NCBI GenBank assembly: GCA_000827325.1
Contig: KN832879.1
Location: 310,001 to 374,000, forward strand
Origin: Oidiodendron maius Zn
Taxonomy: Eukaryota; Ascomycota; Leotiomycetes; Myxotrichaceae
DNA length: 64,000 bases
Direction of reading: 5' to 3'
Positions 33,510 through 46,225 of this stretch are shown one piece after another (positions within the stretch are counted from its first letter, which is position 1; each line of letters opens with the position of its first letter). The position numbers were made by a program, and so were the translations under genes. The notes beneath the pieces were generated by a model. That model saw only the letters and a program-made list of their open reading frames with translations, had not been told where the DNA came from and made no database searches.

Positions 33510-36500
33510 TCAGAGCCAGTTGTTGGAACCAGTCTGATTGCCACCACGTCCAAACCCATATTGATAAGACTGCTGCTGGTTAGGGGCAGGGGCCAGTCTA
33601 TCACTAGATGGAAAGATGCTGGATTGCCCTGGGCCGGATGATGACACTGGTAGACCATTGGAATTGGGAGCAGGGCTGACAGGCGAGAACCCGTTCGTAT
33701 ATGAGCTGATTGGGCTCGCAAAACTGCTGGTGGAAACGTTGGACATGCCGCGTTGATGACGGAGTGGGACCTGGCTGGTTTCGGCATCATTTGGAGTCTG
33801 CTGTCCGCTAGACTGGCCGCTGCGACTATCGCTACCTTGAATCTTGGCCTGGATACGACGACCATATGGAGTGGTGCGAATGGCTGGCAGGTGGGGACGG
33901 ATGGCCTCAACCAGACGGCTCTTCATGGCCGGGTTGGCATAGTCAAGGGCAGTCTGAATGACATAGTTTGCGAAAGAGTCTCTAAGTAGGCGGTCGAGCT
34001 CAGCGGGTTGCAGCATCTCCTCAATCAACATGTCCTTAGATGGCTCTTGAGCACAGCGGAGGCACTTTTCAATGACGTTCGAGCTGAACTTTTGCTTCGA
34101 GAGCTGGGGCACACGACCTTTGAATTGGGCGACTAGAGGCTCGGTGAAGACGGGTTCATTGAGGTCTAGGATATACTGAACAACATAATTGCCAAATGGA
34201 TCCTGGACCAAAGAGTAAGCATTGTTGGAGATCTGTCCTATGAGCCAAGCCTTCTGGTTGCCAGAAGCATGATCAATGCAGCGCTGGAGGACGCAGCAGC
34301 CATGACGGTGAGTGCCAACATCGACGCAATGATGGCCAACAGCGTCGAAAATGAACTGAGCATCATTTGGAGTCAGCTTGTTGAGGCACTTTTGAATCAC
34401 GTGGTTTCCATTCAGATCTTGGATGAGCTCTACAACTCTATAGCGAAGCGCAGAGATGATGGTTTGAATTTGGCCAGGGGTTGAGATGAACTCTATCATC
34501 TTTTGGAGAGCGCGTGTTCCGTGTTGGTTGAGGGCAATACGAACGAGGTCTTTGGAGGCGTTTTCGATGAGGACAGTACGCTCTTCGTCGTTGCAAAACT
34601 CTAGAAGCTTCTGGCAGAGGTAATTTCCGAAGGGATCGGTCATTAACTCAATGACATGCTGATTGGTTTCAAGCCAGATCATATGGACTTGCTCCGGGTT
34701 GCGTTCCTCCAACTTCTTCTGCAGATATCTGCAACCATGCTGATCCTTGCAGAGAGTGTAGATTTCACCACCGAGCTGCTCAAGCGGCAAGTTGGCGAAA
34801 CGGTTCATAGCTGCTGCTTGTTAGAGCGATTTAATTAGTGGAGATGAGTTGCTTACCTTCACCATCGTTCTGGCGGCGTTGCTGAATAACTCTAGCTTGA
34901 CTGTCACGAAGAGGCTGTTGGTACATGGGGCCATAATTGGCGTAAGGGTTCTGCGGGGGGTACATTGGCTGACCCATATGCATATTCTGCATACCCATTG
35001 TCATCATCTGCATGTTGTAGTTGTTGTAATAACCTGGCACAGAGCCAGGAACAGCACCGGGAACAGCTGCGGGAACAGAGCCGGGGACAGAGCCGGGGAC
35101 AGAGCCAGACACAGAGCCAGAAACGGAAGCAGGCAGAGGGTACTGCTGCTGAGGCGTGGACACAGTCATGGCAGCTGAGATAGGAGCTTGAGTCATGCCC
35201 TGAGTAAGAGATGGGCCGAAAGGAGCAGCACTGGCTTGAAGCGCAGACTGGATTGACTGATAGCTTGAGTTCTGGGCATCACGCAAGGTTGAGGTGTCGC
35301 CAGAATTGAGATCGCGGCTCAGTCTGTTATTGACAGCATTAAGAGGAATACGGCCCAAGCTAGCGTTGTGGTTGTGCAAATGCTGCTGAGCATGAGAGTT
35401 TGGCGTGCTGTTAACTCCGCCGCTGATGCTATTGGCAGCGGATCTCATGGTTGGAACGTCGTTTGCAGAGTAGGAGGACTGAAGCTTTGGAGGGGTAGCT
35501 TGGGTGTGACTAGTTGGCGAGCTGACCTGCGAAGAAGAGTCCTGCTGGCCCTCAAAGAAGTTCATGTCGATCGAGTGACGATAGGCAGGTCGGACGCTGA
35601 TGGGAGAAGTTGGTTCGTTTGCCTGCGAAGCAGGAGTAGATCCGTGCAGTGTATTCATCGGTAGGCTCTGTTGGGATTGGCGGTGACGGGTAAACGCACC
35701 CCATCCATTAGCGCTAGCATCAGGACCAGGAGACTGAGACAGGGCCAGGTCGAGCGCGGCAGAGGAGGCGGAGAGCTGCATTGGGCAGTCAGTGATATAC
35801 CTGTATTAAAGAAGGGGAAAACTAACCAGGCCAGGATACTCATCACGGCGAACAAGGATAGGAAACTTGTCATCAGTGGTATTCATCTGCAGATAGTTCT
35901 TGACATCAGAGGTGGACGAGCTCTCCTCCTCGCCGAAGAGGAATCGAGCAGTGTTTGTCTGGTCGAGCTCGTGCATCCCGTTACGAGATTTAGTAACTGG
36001 CATTGAGTACCTGTGTAGGCTACAATGCTATTAGTGAGAGGTTCTAGTTGCCTGAGAAGCTGAGTTTGAGGTTGTGAAGCAGCAATGAAGTGAGGTGTGC
36101 GGTGCAAGTATGTGGAGGTTGGAGGATGGAAATATTTTGTTGGAAAGATTGGGGAAGATGTAGGGCTGCGCCTCGGTTATATAACTGGCGAAAAATAGCT
36201 CCGAGTGAATTAAACAATGGTAGCTCGTAGTTATAGAGCTGTCGAGCGCGGGGAGACTTCAGTTCTTAATGGCGGCGAATGAAGGTGATTCACGGACACA
36301 AGATATAGCCATGGTCGTTGGGAAAAAGTGATGAAAAGGGGTAGAGAAATGGGGAAGCGAGATGAAGCGAGCACAAGCGAGCGTGGATAAAGCAAAAGTG
36401 AACTTACGCATTGGTAGAGCGATGGCTGGTTGGGTCTTGTCTGACTGCTTCTTCTTTGTCCTCATCACTGTTGCGCCGTGATCCTGGGACAGATTTCGAC

Positions 36501-37447
36501 GGTAGTTTGTCATCCATGACCTGGCGAGATGGCATGATGCTTGACTGGGGGCTCGTGAGGACAGAGCCAGATCTCGCTTGTCTGTTGTAGATGCCTGGGG
36601 GTGAAATGATGCTTGATGTGGAGTATCTGTTTGGCCGTGAGAATACTGAAGGAAAGCCGGAGCTTGTCTCTCTGTACTCTGGAGGGGTTGTAGGTTCGGA
36701 TTGGTGGCCAGCACTTGGATTGCCGTTGCGTCCGAGATCCTTCTGCATCTGAGCAAGCTCTAGTTCTTCTCTGCGCTGCTGCAAGTCTAGCAATTGCATC
36801 TCAGCCTCGAATCTTCGTTTCTGTTCTCGCAGGCGTTCGTATTCGAGCTTCTTCTTCTCCAGCTACACATGCTGTCAGTACTTGGCCAACATTGAGTTAT
36901 TCAGATATCTTTGCTTTGTAAAGAGCCGTGGAGGGGTTGGAGGAGTATGCAACTGTCGGCCCAAGGAAGGGGAGGGAGGATAGGGTTTCCATAAGAGAGG
37001 AGGGGATTGGGTTCCGTATGTTATCAGGCTAGACGGGAGGCTTACAAGCTGAACTTTATGGTAGGTCTATATTGGTTCAAAGTCAGTAACAGGCACTTGC
37101 AACTCAAGAATGTAGCTTGAAAATAGCTGGGTCCAAGATTGGGGACTCGTGGTATGGTAAACAAGTAGGGACGGGTCGGGTGATTTGTGTCCAAAAGCAC
37201 ATACCGATGGGCCATAGTCCATTGATTCCTGGCCACTCCGCAGCGTCGTCAGGGAGGCAATTGTCGGCACCCGGCCGGAATCAGTTGTGAATCGGCGCAC
37301 CATCCCACCACGGCCATCTTGAGGTGGTAGCGGTTGGGGCAGTCGAGGGGTGTTGCGCGGGGGAGACACGAGGCCGCCCAAGGAGGAATCGCTCATTCGA
37401 AAGCGCAGCTCGTCCATGCGGTCGTTCGAGGGGTTGGAATAAGCCAT
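33510..37447 (-). CDS. Pumilio (PUF) RNA-binding protein, Puf4/Mpt5 type (1040 aa)
   Basis: Binds UGUA-containing 3' UTRs to repress or destabilise mRNAs. Six exons: 37447-37205, 37066-37046 (21 nt), 36862-36408, 36010-35827, 35775-34857 and 34810-33510; 3123 nt in frame. The N-terminal half is disordered and Ser/Pro/Gln-rich, with a coiled helix (LEKKKLEYERLREQKRRF, ~89-130), a conserved block (MPVTKSRNGMHELDQTN...EYPGL) and an 8-fold tetrapeptide repeat. Eight PUF repeats lie at ~605-920. Recognition triplets include FGNYLCQ, NGNHVIQ, FGNYVVQ, FSSNVIE (the S-N-E of repeat 7 that reads G) and FANYVIQ. The Ser/Gly/Gln-rich tail ends in NNWL. The 21-nt microexon TYHKVQL is needed to keep frame and coil. 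Confidence 0.9.
35040..35127 (-). repeat. 12-bp minisatellite encoding SVPG-type tetrapeptides
   Basis: Inside the Pumilio coding region; eight tandem variants of Ser/Ala-Val-Ser/Pro-Gly. Units differ by single bases (for example ACAGAGCCGGGG and ACAGAGCCAGAC on the plus strand). Length variation between strains would be expected. Confidence 0.85.
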
Positions 37448-39636
37448 GTTTTGGTACTAATATACTGCCAGAGGTCAGCACCATATCGCAGAACAAGACC
37501 CGTCGAGCCAGCACTGCCCAAGGTGGGGTTTCTGGTGAGCGGTCGAGATGACCGCTCACGGAGGCGCTCAGGGGAAGAGGCAGCAGAGGAGGGAGGGAAG
37601 CGGTACCAGCAAGAGATATAACCAAGAGGCAGGTGCTCCGTGTGCGTGTCCTCCTGGGAACCCCAGGCGCGGGACTCGAGATGTCGTGGTGTATCCAGAA
37701 ACCGCCAGATGCTGCACAGGAAAGACAATGGAGGTCGAGGCGACTTGGGCCAGGGACCTGCTCGCGAGATGCGCGCTAACCCTAAGTACCGGGTACTTGC
37801 GGAAAATGACTGTACAGGGTGTGACACCTGCAGAAAGGGAGGTACCATATACATGCGGCGGAAACGATGCGGGTAGAAGGGGGCCGGAGCGAAAACGAGG
37901 AACTCCAGCGGTCAAACCAACATGACTACAGTCAGAATCTCACGAACACAAGACGCTCTTCTCATTACGATCGAGGCCGAACATTACGAGGCGATGAGAG
38001 CGAGGGGTGCCTTCTTGCGGGCGGGCAAGTACCTAGAACCTGTGGGGGACTCCTCAATCGGGATTATTTGCTGGCACGGAGAAGGCGATACGCAGCAACA
38101 TGAACTAGGTATAGAGCAGGCCATGCACGACCACCCTCCAGGCCCTCGCAATAGCGGTAGTGTCACGGCACGAGGCATTTATCCGAACTTTCCTGCTTGC
38201 CTGTGGCAGGTCTATTTATGCTTCTGGGCGACTTCTTGCGTCGACCTGTCTCTAGAAGCCCCTCCAGCTCTCGAGACAGCCGGCCAAGTTGTTCCTCAAC
38301 AAGAGCATCTCTGGTGGTTGCGGTGCGGTGCGATGCGGTGCCGCCGGTGACAAAGACACCTATTGGACCCTGAGCGCCGACCGCTCTTGGTGCTTGTGCT
38401 CCGGGAGCCAACTGCCTGTGGAGCATTTCGACCAGGCCATTACTAGGTCCAGTAGGGGCAAGTCGCTCTGTGGGTTGATAGACAACGTTACCGCGTCCAG
38501 CATGAAGCCACCCCATGTGCCAGTCCCATGGTGATGTCCTTACATGCCACGGCAGCGCGGGCGCCAGGTGCGTGCTCCCCCTCTTACAGGCCGTGATACC
38601 TCAGAAGTCTTCGCGCAGCATGCATCGACACTGCGGCCGCGCTCGGGTCAACAAAGTCGAATTTTCTCTACATCCCAGTCCCGTCAAGTCTGCGTAGTGG
38701 GTTGATCCGGACTCCGTCGCTCCCTGAAGTGGAGAGGAGTTGCGCCAGAAGAGCGGTGAGCCGGGGGCCTTTTCCCAGCACCCAGACCAATTCTCTCCTT
38801 TTATCGCCCAATGGCCCCCTCCACATCCCTGACGCGGCCGAAGGATTCTGCCCGACTTTTACGCAAGCCGCTGCCGATGTGCTGTTCCCCTCTCCTAAAC
38901 CGTGTCACTAGAGCCGTGCAGAATCGGCCTCGACCATATTCGTTGCACGCGATCGAGGACTAGACGCGCATACTGGGGAGCATCCTGGGGTGCGCAAACC
39001 ATATTAAGCCACGGATCACCTTTTGCCCCAAGCTGGAGAAGCCATGACAACACTTGTCTGAGCGGTATACAAAGGCGGTAAAGAAAGCTCCGGCCAATCA
39101 CCAGCACGGAGGACCTGCATGATTTGTGGTGCTCATGAGGCCTCTTCTGCTTCTCTACGGAGATTATCCTATGCTCACAAGCCCGCTCTCGATTCTCAAA
39201 GCTTATGGTGACATTGGGTGGTCCTTTTGGCATTGGAGCCCCATCTCGGCGCCATGCATGGTGACGACGCATAACATAGGCGGGTAGATAAGCATATATT
39301 ATAGGGGAACATTGGTGGTTGATATAGAATATGGTGCTGGTCTCGTTTCTGGTGCTGGAACGTAATAGTGCTCGTAATACTCCCATGACTCAAATATGAG
39401 ATATATAAGTCATTATATCCTTACACATATCCCTTTTCCCGTGTACTTTTCGCAATGAACGCTGAGGACTGAGGCGTGCAGCGTGGGTGCGGCTTTATCC
39501 ATACCTTGCGTCACTTTATCGTTCCAGCGCGGGGTCGGCTAATTTTTTGAAGGTACGCCGTGGGGTGCACGACAAACAGCGAGTAACTTTATGAGTCTTC
39601 AAGCATGACCTCAATCTAACGGCCTTGTTTGTTACC
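37448..39636. other. 2.2 kb divergent region between Pumilio gene and RPC2
   Basis: Promoters/5' leaders of both genes. Several frames of 100-160 codons on both strands (for example 37922-38350, 38895-39386) have no motif, overlap each other and start at alternative codons in places; not supported as genes. Confidence 0.45.
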
Positions 39637-42600
39637 ATGGCTCCGAAAAAGAAGGCTGCCATTGGCCAACCAGGCACAGTTTCAGCGAGCGGTTCTGCTC
39701 TTCAAGTGAGTGACTGACGCGACGAGAGACTGTTCAATGCTTAACTATCTTAGGCCGCAGAATCTGGAGCGAAAACTGCACAGCCAGTGGAGTCTGCGAA
39801 GCGCAAACGAACGAGGGCAAAGCCGACTCTGCAAGGCGGACATAGTGATAAAACAGAAGATGATGTATGCGGTCTTGAAGCGTTCAAGATCCAAGGTTCT
39901 CGCTGACAGTCGCGCAGGGATTCTCGGCTTTGCTCGAGCCTTTCTATGGAGGGAAGAGCTTGACTGATCCTATCAGTACTGCAGAGGTACGAAATGAATA
40001 TTCGCCAGAGAGGCTTCGATAGTATCTAACCTATGGCTAGGACAAATGGAACTTGCTTCCTGCCTTTCTCAAGGTCAAAGGCTTGGTCAAGCAACACATC
40101 GACTCCTTCAATTATTTTGTCGACCATGAGATAAAAAAGATCGTGGCGGCAAATAAGAGGGTGACAAGTGAAATTGATAACCGATTTTATCTAGAGTGCG
40201 TTGTCCAATATATCGGTTCTCTGACATCTCCTGACCTGTGGCCCGTTAGATATCTAGATATTCGAGTCGGCGAACCTGAACGCCTGGATTACGATGATCG
40301 CAGGCCGCAGAACGAGATTACTCCAAACGAATGTCGGTTGCGTGATATGACATATGCTGCACCGATTATTGTCGACATTAAATATGTCCGCGGCAAGTCC
40401 GTTATCAAAAGGCTGAATTGCCGCATTGGGAGGATGCCCATTATGTTGCGCAGCTCAAAGTGCAGACTGGCTGGTAAAACGGACCGACAGATGGCACACA
40501 TGAATGAATGCGCCCTTGATCCTGGTGGATACTTCATCGTCAACGGCACGGAGAAGGTCATCCTTGTGCAAGAGCAGTTGAGCAAGAACAGAGTCCTTGT
40601 TGAGACAGATCCTAAGAGAGGAATAGTCTCTGCATCTGTGACAAGGTATGATGCCTCATATTTATGTCAGATTAAATCTGAACTCTTTTAGTACAACGCA
40701 TGAGCGAAAATCAAAGAGCTATGTTATGCTTAAGAAGGAACGCATTAACCTTCAGCACAACATTCTCCAGGAGCCTATTCCGATTGTGATTGCCCTAAAG
40801 GCAATGGGCATACAGTCTGATCACGAAATGCTGCTCTTGGTAGCGGGTACGGATAGTATATACCAGGATGAATTTGCGGTCAACTTTGAAGAGGCGTCGA
40901 AGCTTGGAATATTTTCACAGCATCAAGCTCTGGAGTATATCGGCTCTCGGGTCAAAATGGGTGGCCGAAACAAGACTCCAGGTGCGCCGCACAGACGAAA
41001 TTATATTGGAGATGCGCTCGAAGCTCTCGCCAATGTGTTTTTATCACATGTACCCGTTTGCGGATTGGATCTTCGTCCGAAGGCGCTCTACATTTGCTTC
41101 ATGGTTCGTAGAGTATTGATGGCGATGCATGATCCCACTCTTGTCGATGATCGAGATTATGTGGGCAACAAGCGACTCGAACTTGCTGGACAACTTATGT
41201 CCCTGCTGTTTGAGGACTTGTTCAAGAAGTTCAATACCGATTTGAAGTCAAATATAGACAAGGTCTTGAGGAAGCGAAACCGGACTACGGAATTCGATGC
41301 CTTTAATCACATGGCATCTCACGGTAATTATATTACACTTGGGATGAACCGGGCTATTTCAACTGGAAATTGGAATCTCAAACGATTCAAGATGGATAGA
41401 GCTGGTGTGACACACGTTCTTAGTAGGCTGAGCTACATTAGTGCTCTTGGAATGATGACCAGGATCAGCAGTCAGTTTGAAAAGACTAGAAAAGTGAGTG
41501 GTCCGCGTGCTCTGCAGCCTTCTCAATTTGGTATGCTCTGTCCTTCCGATACTCCGGAAGGAGAGGCGTGCGGTTTGGTCAAGAACTTGGCCCTTATGAC
41601 ACATATCACAACCAACGACGAAGAAGAACCAGTCAAAAAGCTAGTTTTCATTCTAGGTGCCGAGGACATCGTCGCTTTGAGTGGCAAAGAGATATACGAA
41701 GAAGGTGCCTACGTGGTATTCGTCAATGGAACGCCGATTGCCCTTACGAGACAACCCAAGGTATTCCTGAACTCGTTCCGGAAGTTCAGACGTATGGGAA
41801 GAATCTCAGAATTTATCAGCATCTATATCAATCACCATACACGTGCAGTTCACATTGCAACTGACGAAGGGCGTATTTGTCGGCCTCTTATCGTGGTCGA
41901 GAACGAAAAGTCCAAGATCACCATAGACTCTCTAGAGCAGTTACGCCAGGGAACGATGAACTTCGATGATTTTCTCTATCAAGGCCTCGTGGAATATGTT
42001 GATGTTAACGAAGAAAACGACTCCAACATCGCTCTGTATGAGAGCGAGATTAGCGAGAACACGACCCACCTTGAGATAGAGCCATTTACTATCCTGGGCG
42101 CCGTTGCTGGTCTCATTCCATACCCACATCACAATCAATCTCCCCGAAATACATACCAATGTGCCATGGGTAAGCAAGCTATTGGTGCCATTGCGTATAA
42201 CCAATTCTCTCGGATTGACACTCTTCTCTATCTCATGGTATATCCACAACAGCCGATGGTCAAAACTAGGACCATAGAGCTCATCCACTATGACAAACTT
42301 CCCGCTGGACAGAATGCCATAGTTGCGGTCATGTCTTATTCTGGATACGATATTGAGGATGCTCTTGTTCTCAACAAAGCTTCTTGCGACAGAGGGTTTG
42401 GTCGATGCCAAGTCCTTCGCAAATACTCAACTCAGCTGAGGAAATATGCCAATAGATCCTCCGACCGCATTGGCAACCGTATCATGGATGACAAAGATCC
42501 GACAAAGCCTATAGCAAAACATGCAATTCTCGGCTCCGACGGCCTTGCATTGGTTGGAGAGAAGATAGAGATGGGCCAAGTATATCTCAGTAAGGAGGTT

Positions 42601-43524
42601 CCTCTAAACACTACATCCAGCGGCATCGGCTCCGATTTTGGGACGAATGAGCATATGCCTGCTCCTATGACCTACCGACTCCCCGACCCTAGCTACGTGG
42701 ACAAGATTATGGTTTCTCAGACAGAAAACGAAGCAATGGTGATCAAGGTTCAAACTCGTCAGACCCGTCGTCCAGAGCTTGGCGACAAATTCTCCTCTCG
42801 CCACGGGCAGAAGGGTGTTGTTGGGATCATCGTCAACCAGGAAGATATGCCGTTCGCCGACAGCGGTGTCACTCCCGACATCATCATGAACCCCCACGGT
42901 TTCCCCTCTCGCATGACAGTAGGAAAGATGCTGGAGCTCCTATCTGGTAAAGCAGGTGTCCTTAACGGAACTCTAGAGTACGGAACCGCATTTGGTGGCA
43001 GCAACGTTGATGACATGGGCGAACTCTTATTACAACATGGCTTTAGTTACTCGGGTAAAGATTTCGTCACCAGCGGCATCACCGGAGAGTCGTTGCCCGC
43101 ATACATATTCTTCGGGCCAATATACTATCAGAAGTTGAAGCACATGGTCCAAGACAAGATGCATTCGAGATCGCGCGGGCCGCGGGCCATCCTTACTCGG
43201 CAACCTACCGAGGGCCGGTCGAGAGACGGTGGATTGAGACTGGGAGAGATGGAGCGCGATTGCTTGATTGCGTACGGCGCGAGCCAATTGCTTCTGGAAC
43301 GTCTCATGCTCAGTAGCGACGCACATGAGGTCGATATCTGCGAGGTCTGCGGGCTTATGGGATACCAGGGCTGGTGCCAGACGTGCAAGAGTACGAGAGG
43401 CGTGGCAAGGATGACGATACCGTATGCAGCAAAGCTGCTTGTACAGGAGTTGCTGAGTATGAATGTGCTTGTGAGATTGAAGTTGGAAGATGAGTTCCCT
43501 CATGGAGGTCCGAAACCAATATGA
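39637..43524 (+). CDS. RPC2: RNA polymerase III second-largest subunit (1210 aa)
   Basis: Catalytic-core subunit of Pol III, which makes tRNA, 5S and U6 RNA. Six exons: 39637-39705, 39754-39864, 39918-39986, 40041-40195, 40250-40645 and 40692-43524; 3633 nt in frame. The first three exons encode a Lys/Ala-rich head ([13 protein letters not shown]). Then come [20 protein letters not shown] (protrusion), [19 protein letters not shown] (Pol III-type lobe), [31 protein letters not shown] (hybrid-binding/active-site region) and a C-terminal zinc site [16 protein letters not shown] before the [10 protein letters not shown] end. These distinguish it from RPB2 and RPA2. Intron 4 (40196-40249, 54 nt) is stop-free and in frame; removal restores RFYLEYLDIRVG. 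Confidence 0.96.
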
Positions 43525-43751
43525 GACGTTTTGAGGCATATTTTTTCTGCATTGCGAGGGAGTTCGATAGACGGTGTGGATGGGGCGGAATGTACAGATA
43601 TGTAGATACATTTCAATGTCTTTGTCAATTATCTGCTCTTTATTACGCACCTCGGGAACCTCGTAGTCAAATTCTGGGTATCTCTAGTACAGTACAATAA
43701 CCGACAGCCTCCGGATAAACCCAACTAATCCTTAATCAGACACATTTTTGT

Positions 43752-45524
43752 TTAATCAAAATCATCATCACCTGTCCAAGCGTACCTCCAGATGCCATTC
43801 GAACCTATATACAGACTCTTCGCTCTGTTCTCCACATCCTCAACCCATTGAACACACTTCACAACCTGATCCCGAGAAATCATATCGAACTTCTCTACCC
43901 TCGGGGAACGCAGCGTATGACCGCCATGCAGGGAGAAGATCTGCACTGGGGGATGCACGCTATCATGCTCCTGGCCCACAGCCAGGGCCCCAGTCTCGGA
44001 ATCGATATCGAGGCCGTGCTGGATGCTTGCCGTGTTGTGGAATTCTGGATACTCGAGGATGGATTTCGTAGGATTAGGGTTCTGGATTGGGCGGGGTTTC
44101 TTTCGGGGCGGAGTGGGGGTGGGAGGAGTGTCGAGTTTGCGGAACCGGAGGTCGTATTGGCAGAGGGAGGAGTTTAGGCCGGAGACAAGGATGCGGTGAA
44201 AGTCAAGCTGTCTGATATGCGTGATGGAGCTTGGGTGGCGGATGGTGTCTGCATTGGAACCGAATTTGGGGAGGCGGAGATCGGTGATGTTGAGGATGCC
44301 TCGGCGGCCACCGGAAAGGAGAATGGAGGGACTTTCCGAGAGGAATTCGAGGGCGAAGATGTCGGTGGGATAGGTTTCGTGGAGAACCGGCTTCGGGCTG
44401 ATGAAATGCGCATCGTAGTCCCGCTTGTCTACTGTCATGATGCCGTGACTTGTTCCAAAGGCAAAGAGGATATTGGATTCTGGCGGTGCTGCTGTTGAGG
44501 AATAAACGCTCACTTCGTGGCCCTGTGATATCCCAGGCCCTAGAACAACACCAACATTTGCTACATGTAGATAGTCAGAACTATGGATAAGCCCTCAAGT
44601 ATTGCAAGGATCAAAAGAACGGGTGGGGATCTGGAATAGAGAGGAAGCGGTGACTATGGGGTAGAAAGAACTTCCTACCATAAGATTCCACACGTGAGGA
44701 GGCCATGGAGATAATTGATATCCCAGCGTGAGATGTGTCAGCCAACCAGGTCCTCGCAGCAACTCGATGTGCCTTATTGATAGATAGAGAAGTAGATTCG
44801 CCTGGGTCGCCGAAATATTCGTGGCTCCAGAAGATATCTTCGACTTTGAGGCCCCGGCGTCGATTTGACATAGCATCGCCATATATATGTGTGGCATCAT
44901 TGAGATTGGCACAAACTGTAAAATATGAATCGCCGACTGTTGAAATCTTAGCTTCTCATACTTTGTCGATAGTCTATCCATGTTGAGTTCTCATGGACAG
45001 CAGAAAACAGAAAATATATTGCAGGACAAGAGAAGATCATAACTTGCCTATTCGTATATCTACGCGAGACGAGTCTATATCTGGTCGGGGCTCAATGTCA
45101 AACAGCGGGCTACAAGAGCAGGGCATGGAGTCTGAATCGTGGAAGCAGCCTTGCTCTGCCAGACCTGCAACAAAAGTCTGAGCAACATCTCTGTGCGAGT
45201 GGACATTCTCTCCAGCAAGAAGTTCACTTAAAGGGGAATTTCGAAGGCCACTAGATCTTTGGATCAGGCCCTTCTGTCGCGCTATTCCAAGTGCCAAAGC
45301 TTCGGACCTCTCATCTTCAAGCTTGCGTCTTTTGATATCCAGGGAAGAATAGGCTGAACTTGCTGGAGCGGCACTGCTGGTTTGAACCTTGAAGTATTTC
45401 TTCTTTAATTTATCTTTACAAATAATTAGATACAGATACAAATTCAAGACAAAGAGTATTGGCAGGGCTTGATACCATAGTAGTAGCCCGGGATCTCCCT
45501 GATCTGTCCGTTCATGTTGGCCAT
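43752..45524 (-). CDS. WD40-repeat protein, DCAF4-like (486 aa)
   Basis: Possible substrate receptor of a DDB1-CUL4 ubiquitin ligase, by resemblance to DCAF4. Four exons: 45524-45476, 45413-45048, 44915-44679 and 44560-43752; 1461 nt in frame. The N-terminus reads REIPGYYYDKLKKKYFKVQ, like the DCAF4 PGFYYD...YF opening, followed by an IKRRKLEDERSEALALG helix. The WD40 part (~190-486) is divergent: ILLSGGRRGILNITDLR, ILVSGLNSSLCQYDLRF (YDLR in place of the WDxR box) and a YIGSNGIWRY blade. Intron 2 (44916-45047) appears to be GC-AG (ATAG|GCAAGT), the only choice found that keeps frame into VCANLNDATHIYGDAM. Acceptor 3 was chosen to keep ANVGVVLGPGISQGHE. It converges with RPC2 and diverges from the ABM gene. 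Confidence 0.78.
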
Positions 45525-45847
45525 CTACGAGTAGCGAGATCGAAAGACCGAGCAGAGAGGTATGATGTGGGCAGATGGTTGATAATCACCAGACATGCCG
45601 TTGCATGGCAGATTATCCCTCAGATATCGATCACACGCAGGGTGGTTTTGCTATGAAGTGTTCGGGAGGTGATGGTCATAATTTTACGTCTGCTTGGTGG
45701 AGAGATCAGGCGTGCGAATATATAGTATCAGCCGAATTGCTAGTAACACTCCAAACTACATCGTCATCGGTATCCATGCCAGCAGTCTCGTGCAACTTAT
45801 TGAAACGTAAGAGACTTAACCGTTGCAACATATCCCGCTTGCCAAAC
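45525..45847. other. 323-bp divergent promoter
   Basis: Shared upstream region of the DCAF4-like and ABM-domain genes; no other signal seen. Confidence 0.4.
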
Positions 45848-46225
45848 ATGGTCTATACCCTCACAGTCCATCTCTATGCCAATGACCACCCGGACTCAAT
45901 CAGTCGCATCAAGGCGAAGCTCGTTGAGGCGGCTCGCATTTACCGCAAGGACAAGGAGACGGTCGATTGGTTTGTGATGCAAGATGTCCATGATCCACGT
46001 GCATTTACTATTGTAGAGCGCTTCGAGAATGAGGGAGTACGTCACGAGATCCTTGTTTAATTCTGCTGAAGCTAATTAATGTTCTCTCAGAGCCAAAAAT
46101 ACCATCTGGAAAATCCATACTGGAAGACCTTTGATCCATACGTCGTGCCCCTCCTTGACCGGCCGATGGATCTCCGCAGGCATGAGGAGCTTGACACCAG
46201 CAAGGATGTCGAGGTACCGCTATGA
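45848..46225 (+). CDS. ABM-domain protein (antibiotic biosynthesis monooxygenase fold, 107 aa)
   Basis: Small dimeric alpha/beta-barrel (ferredoxin-like) protein; members are quinol monooxygenases or stress-related oxygenases. Two exons: 45848-46036 and 46091-46225 (54-nt intron), 324 nt in frame. MVYTLTVHLYANDHPDSISR forms the first strand, IKAKLVEAARIYRKDKETVD the helix, then WFVMQDVHDPRAFTIVERF strands and, after the splice, EGSQKYHLENPYWKTFDPYV. This follows the ABM pattern of a helix, a WF/E strand and a xxHxxxPxxxxF segment. The tail (LRRHEELDTSKDVEVPL) is charged. The substrate cannot be told from sequence. Confidence 0.75.

Noticed and set aside
37922-39386. Several 100-160 codon frames upstream of the Pumilio gene and RPC2
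   Set aside because: They overlap on both strands, lack motifs and splice logic, and sit where promoters and leaders are expected.
40053-40691. RPC2 read through intron 4
   Set aside because: The 18 extra residues interrupt the conserved FYLE-YLDIRVG segment, and donor, acceptor and length fit an intron.
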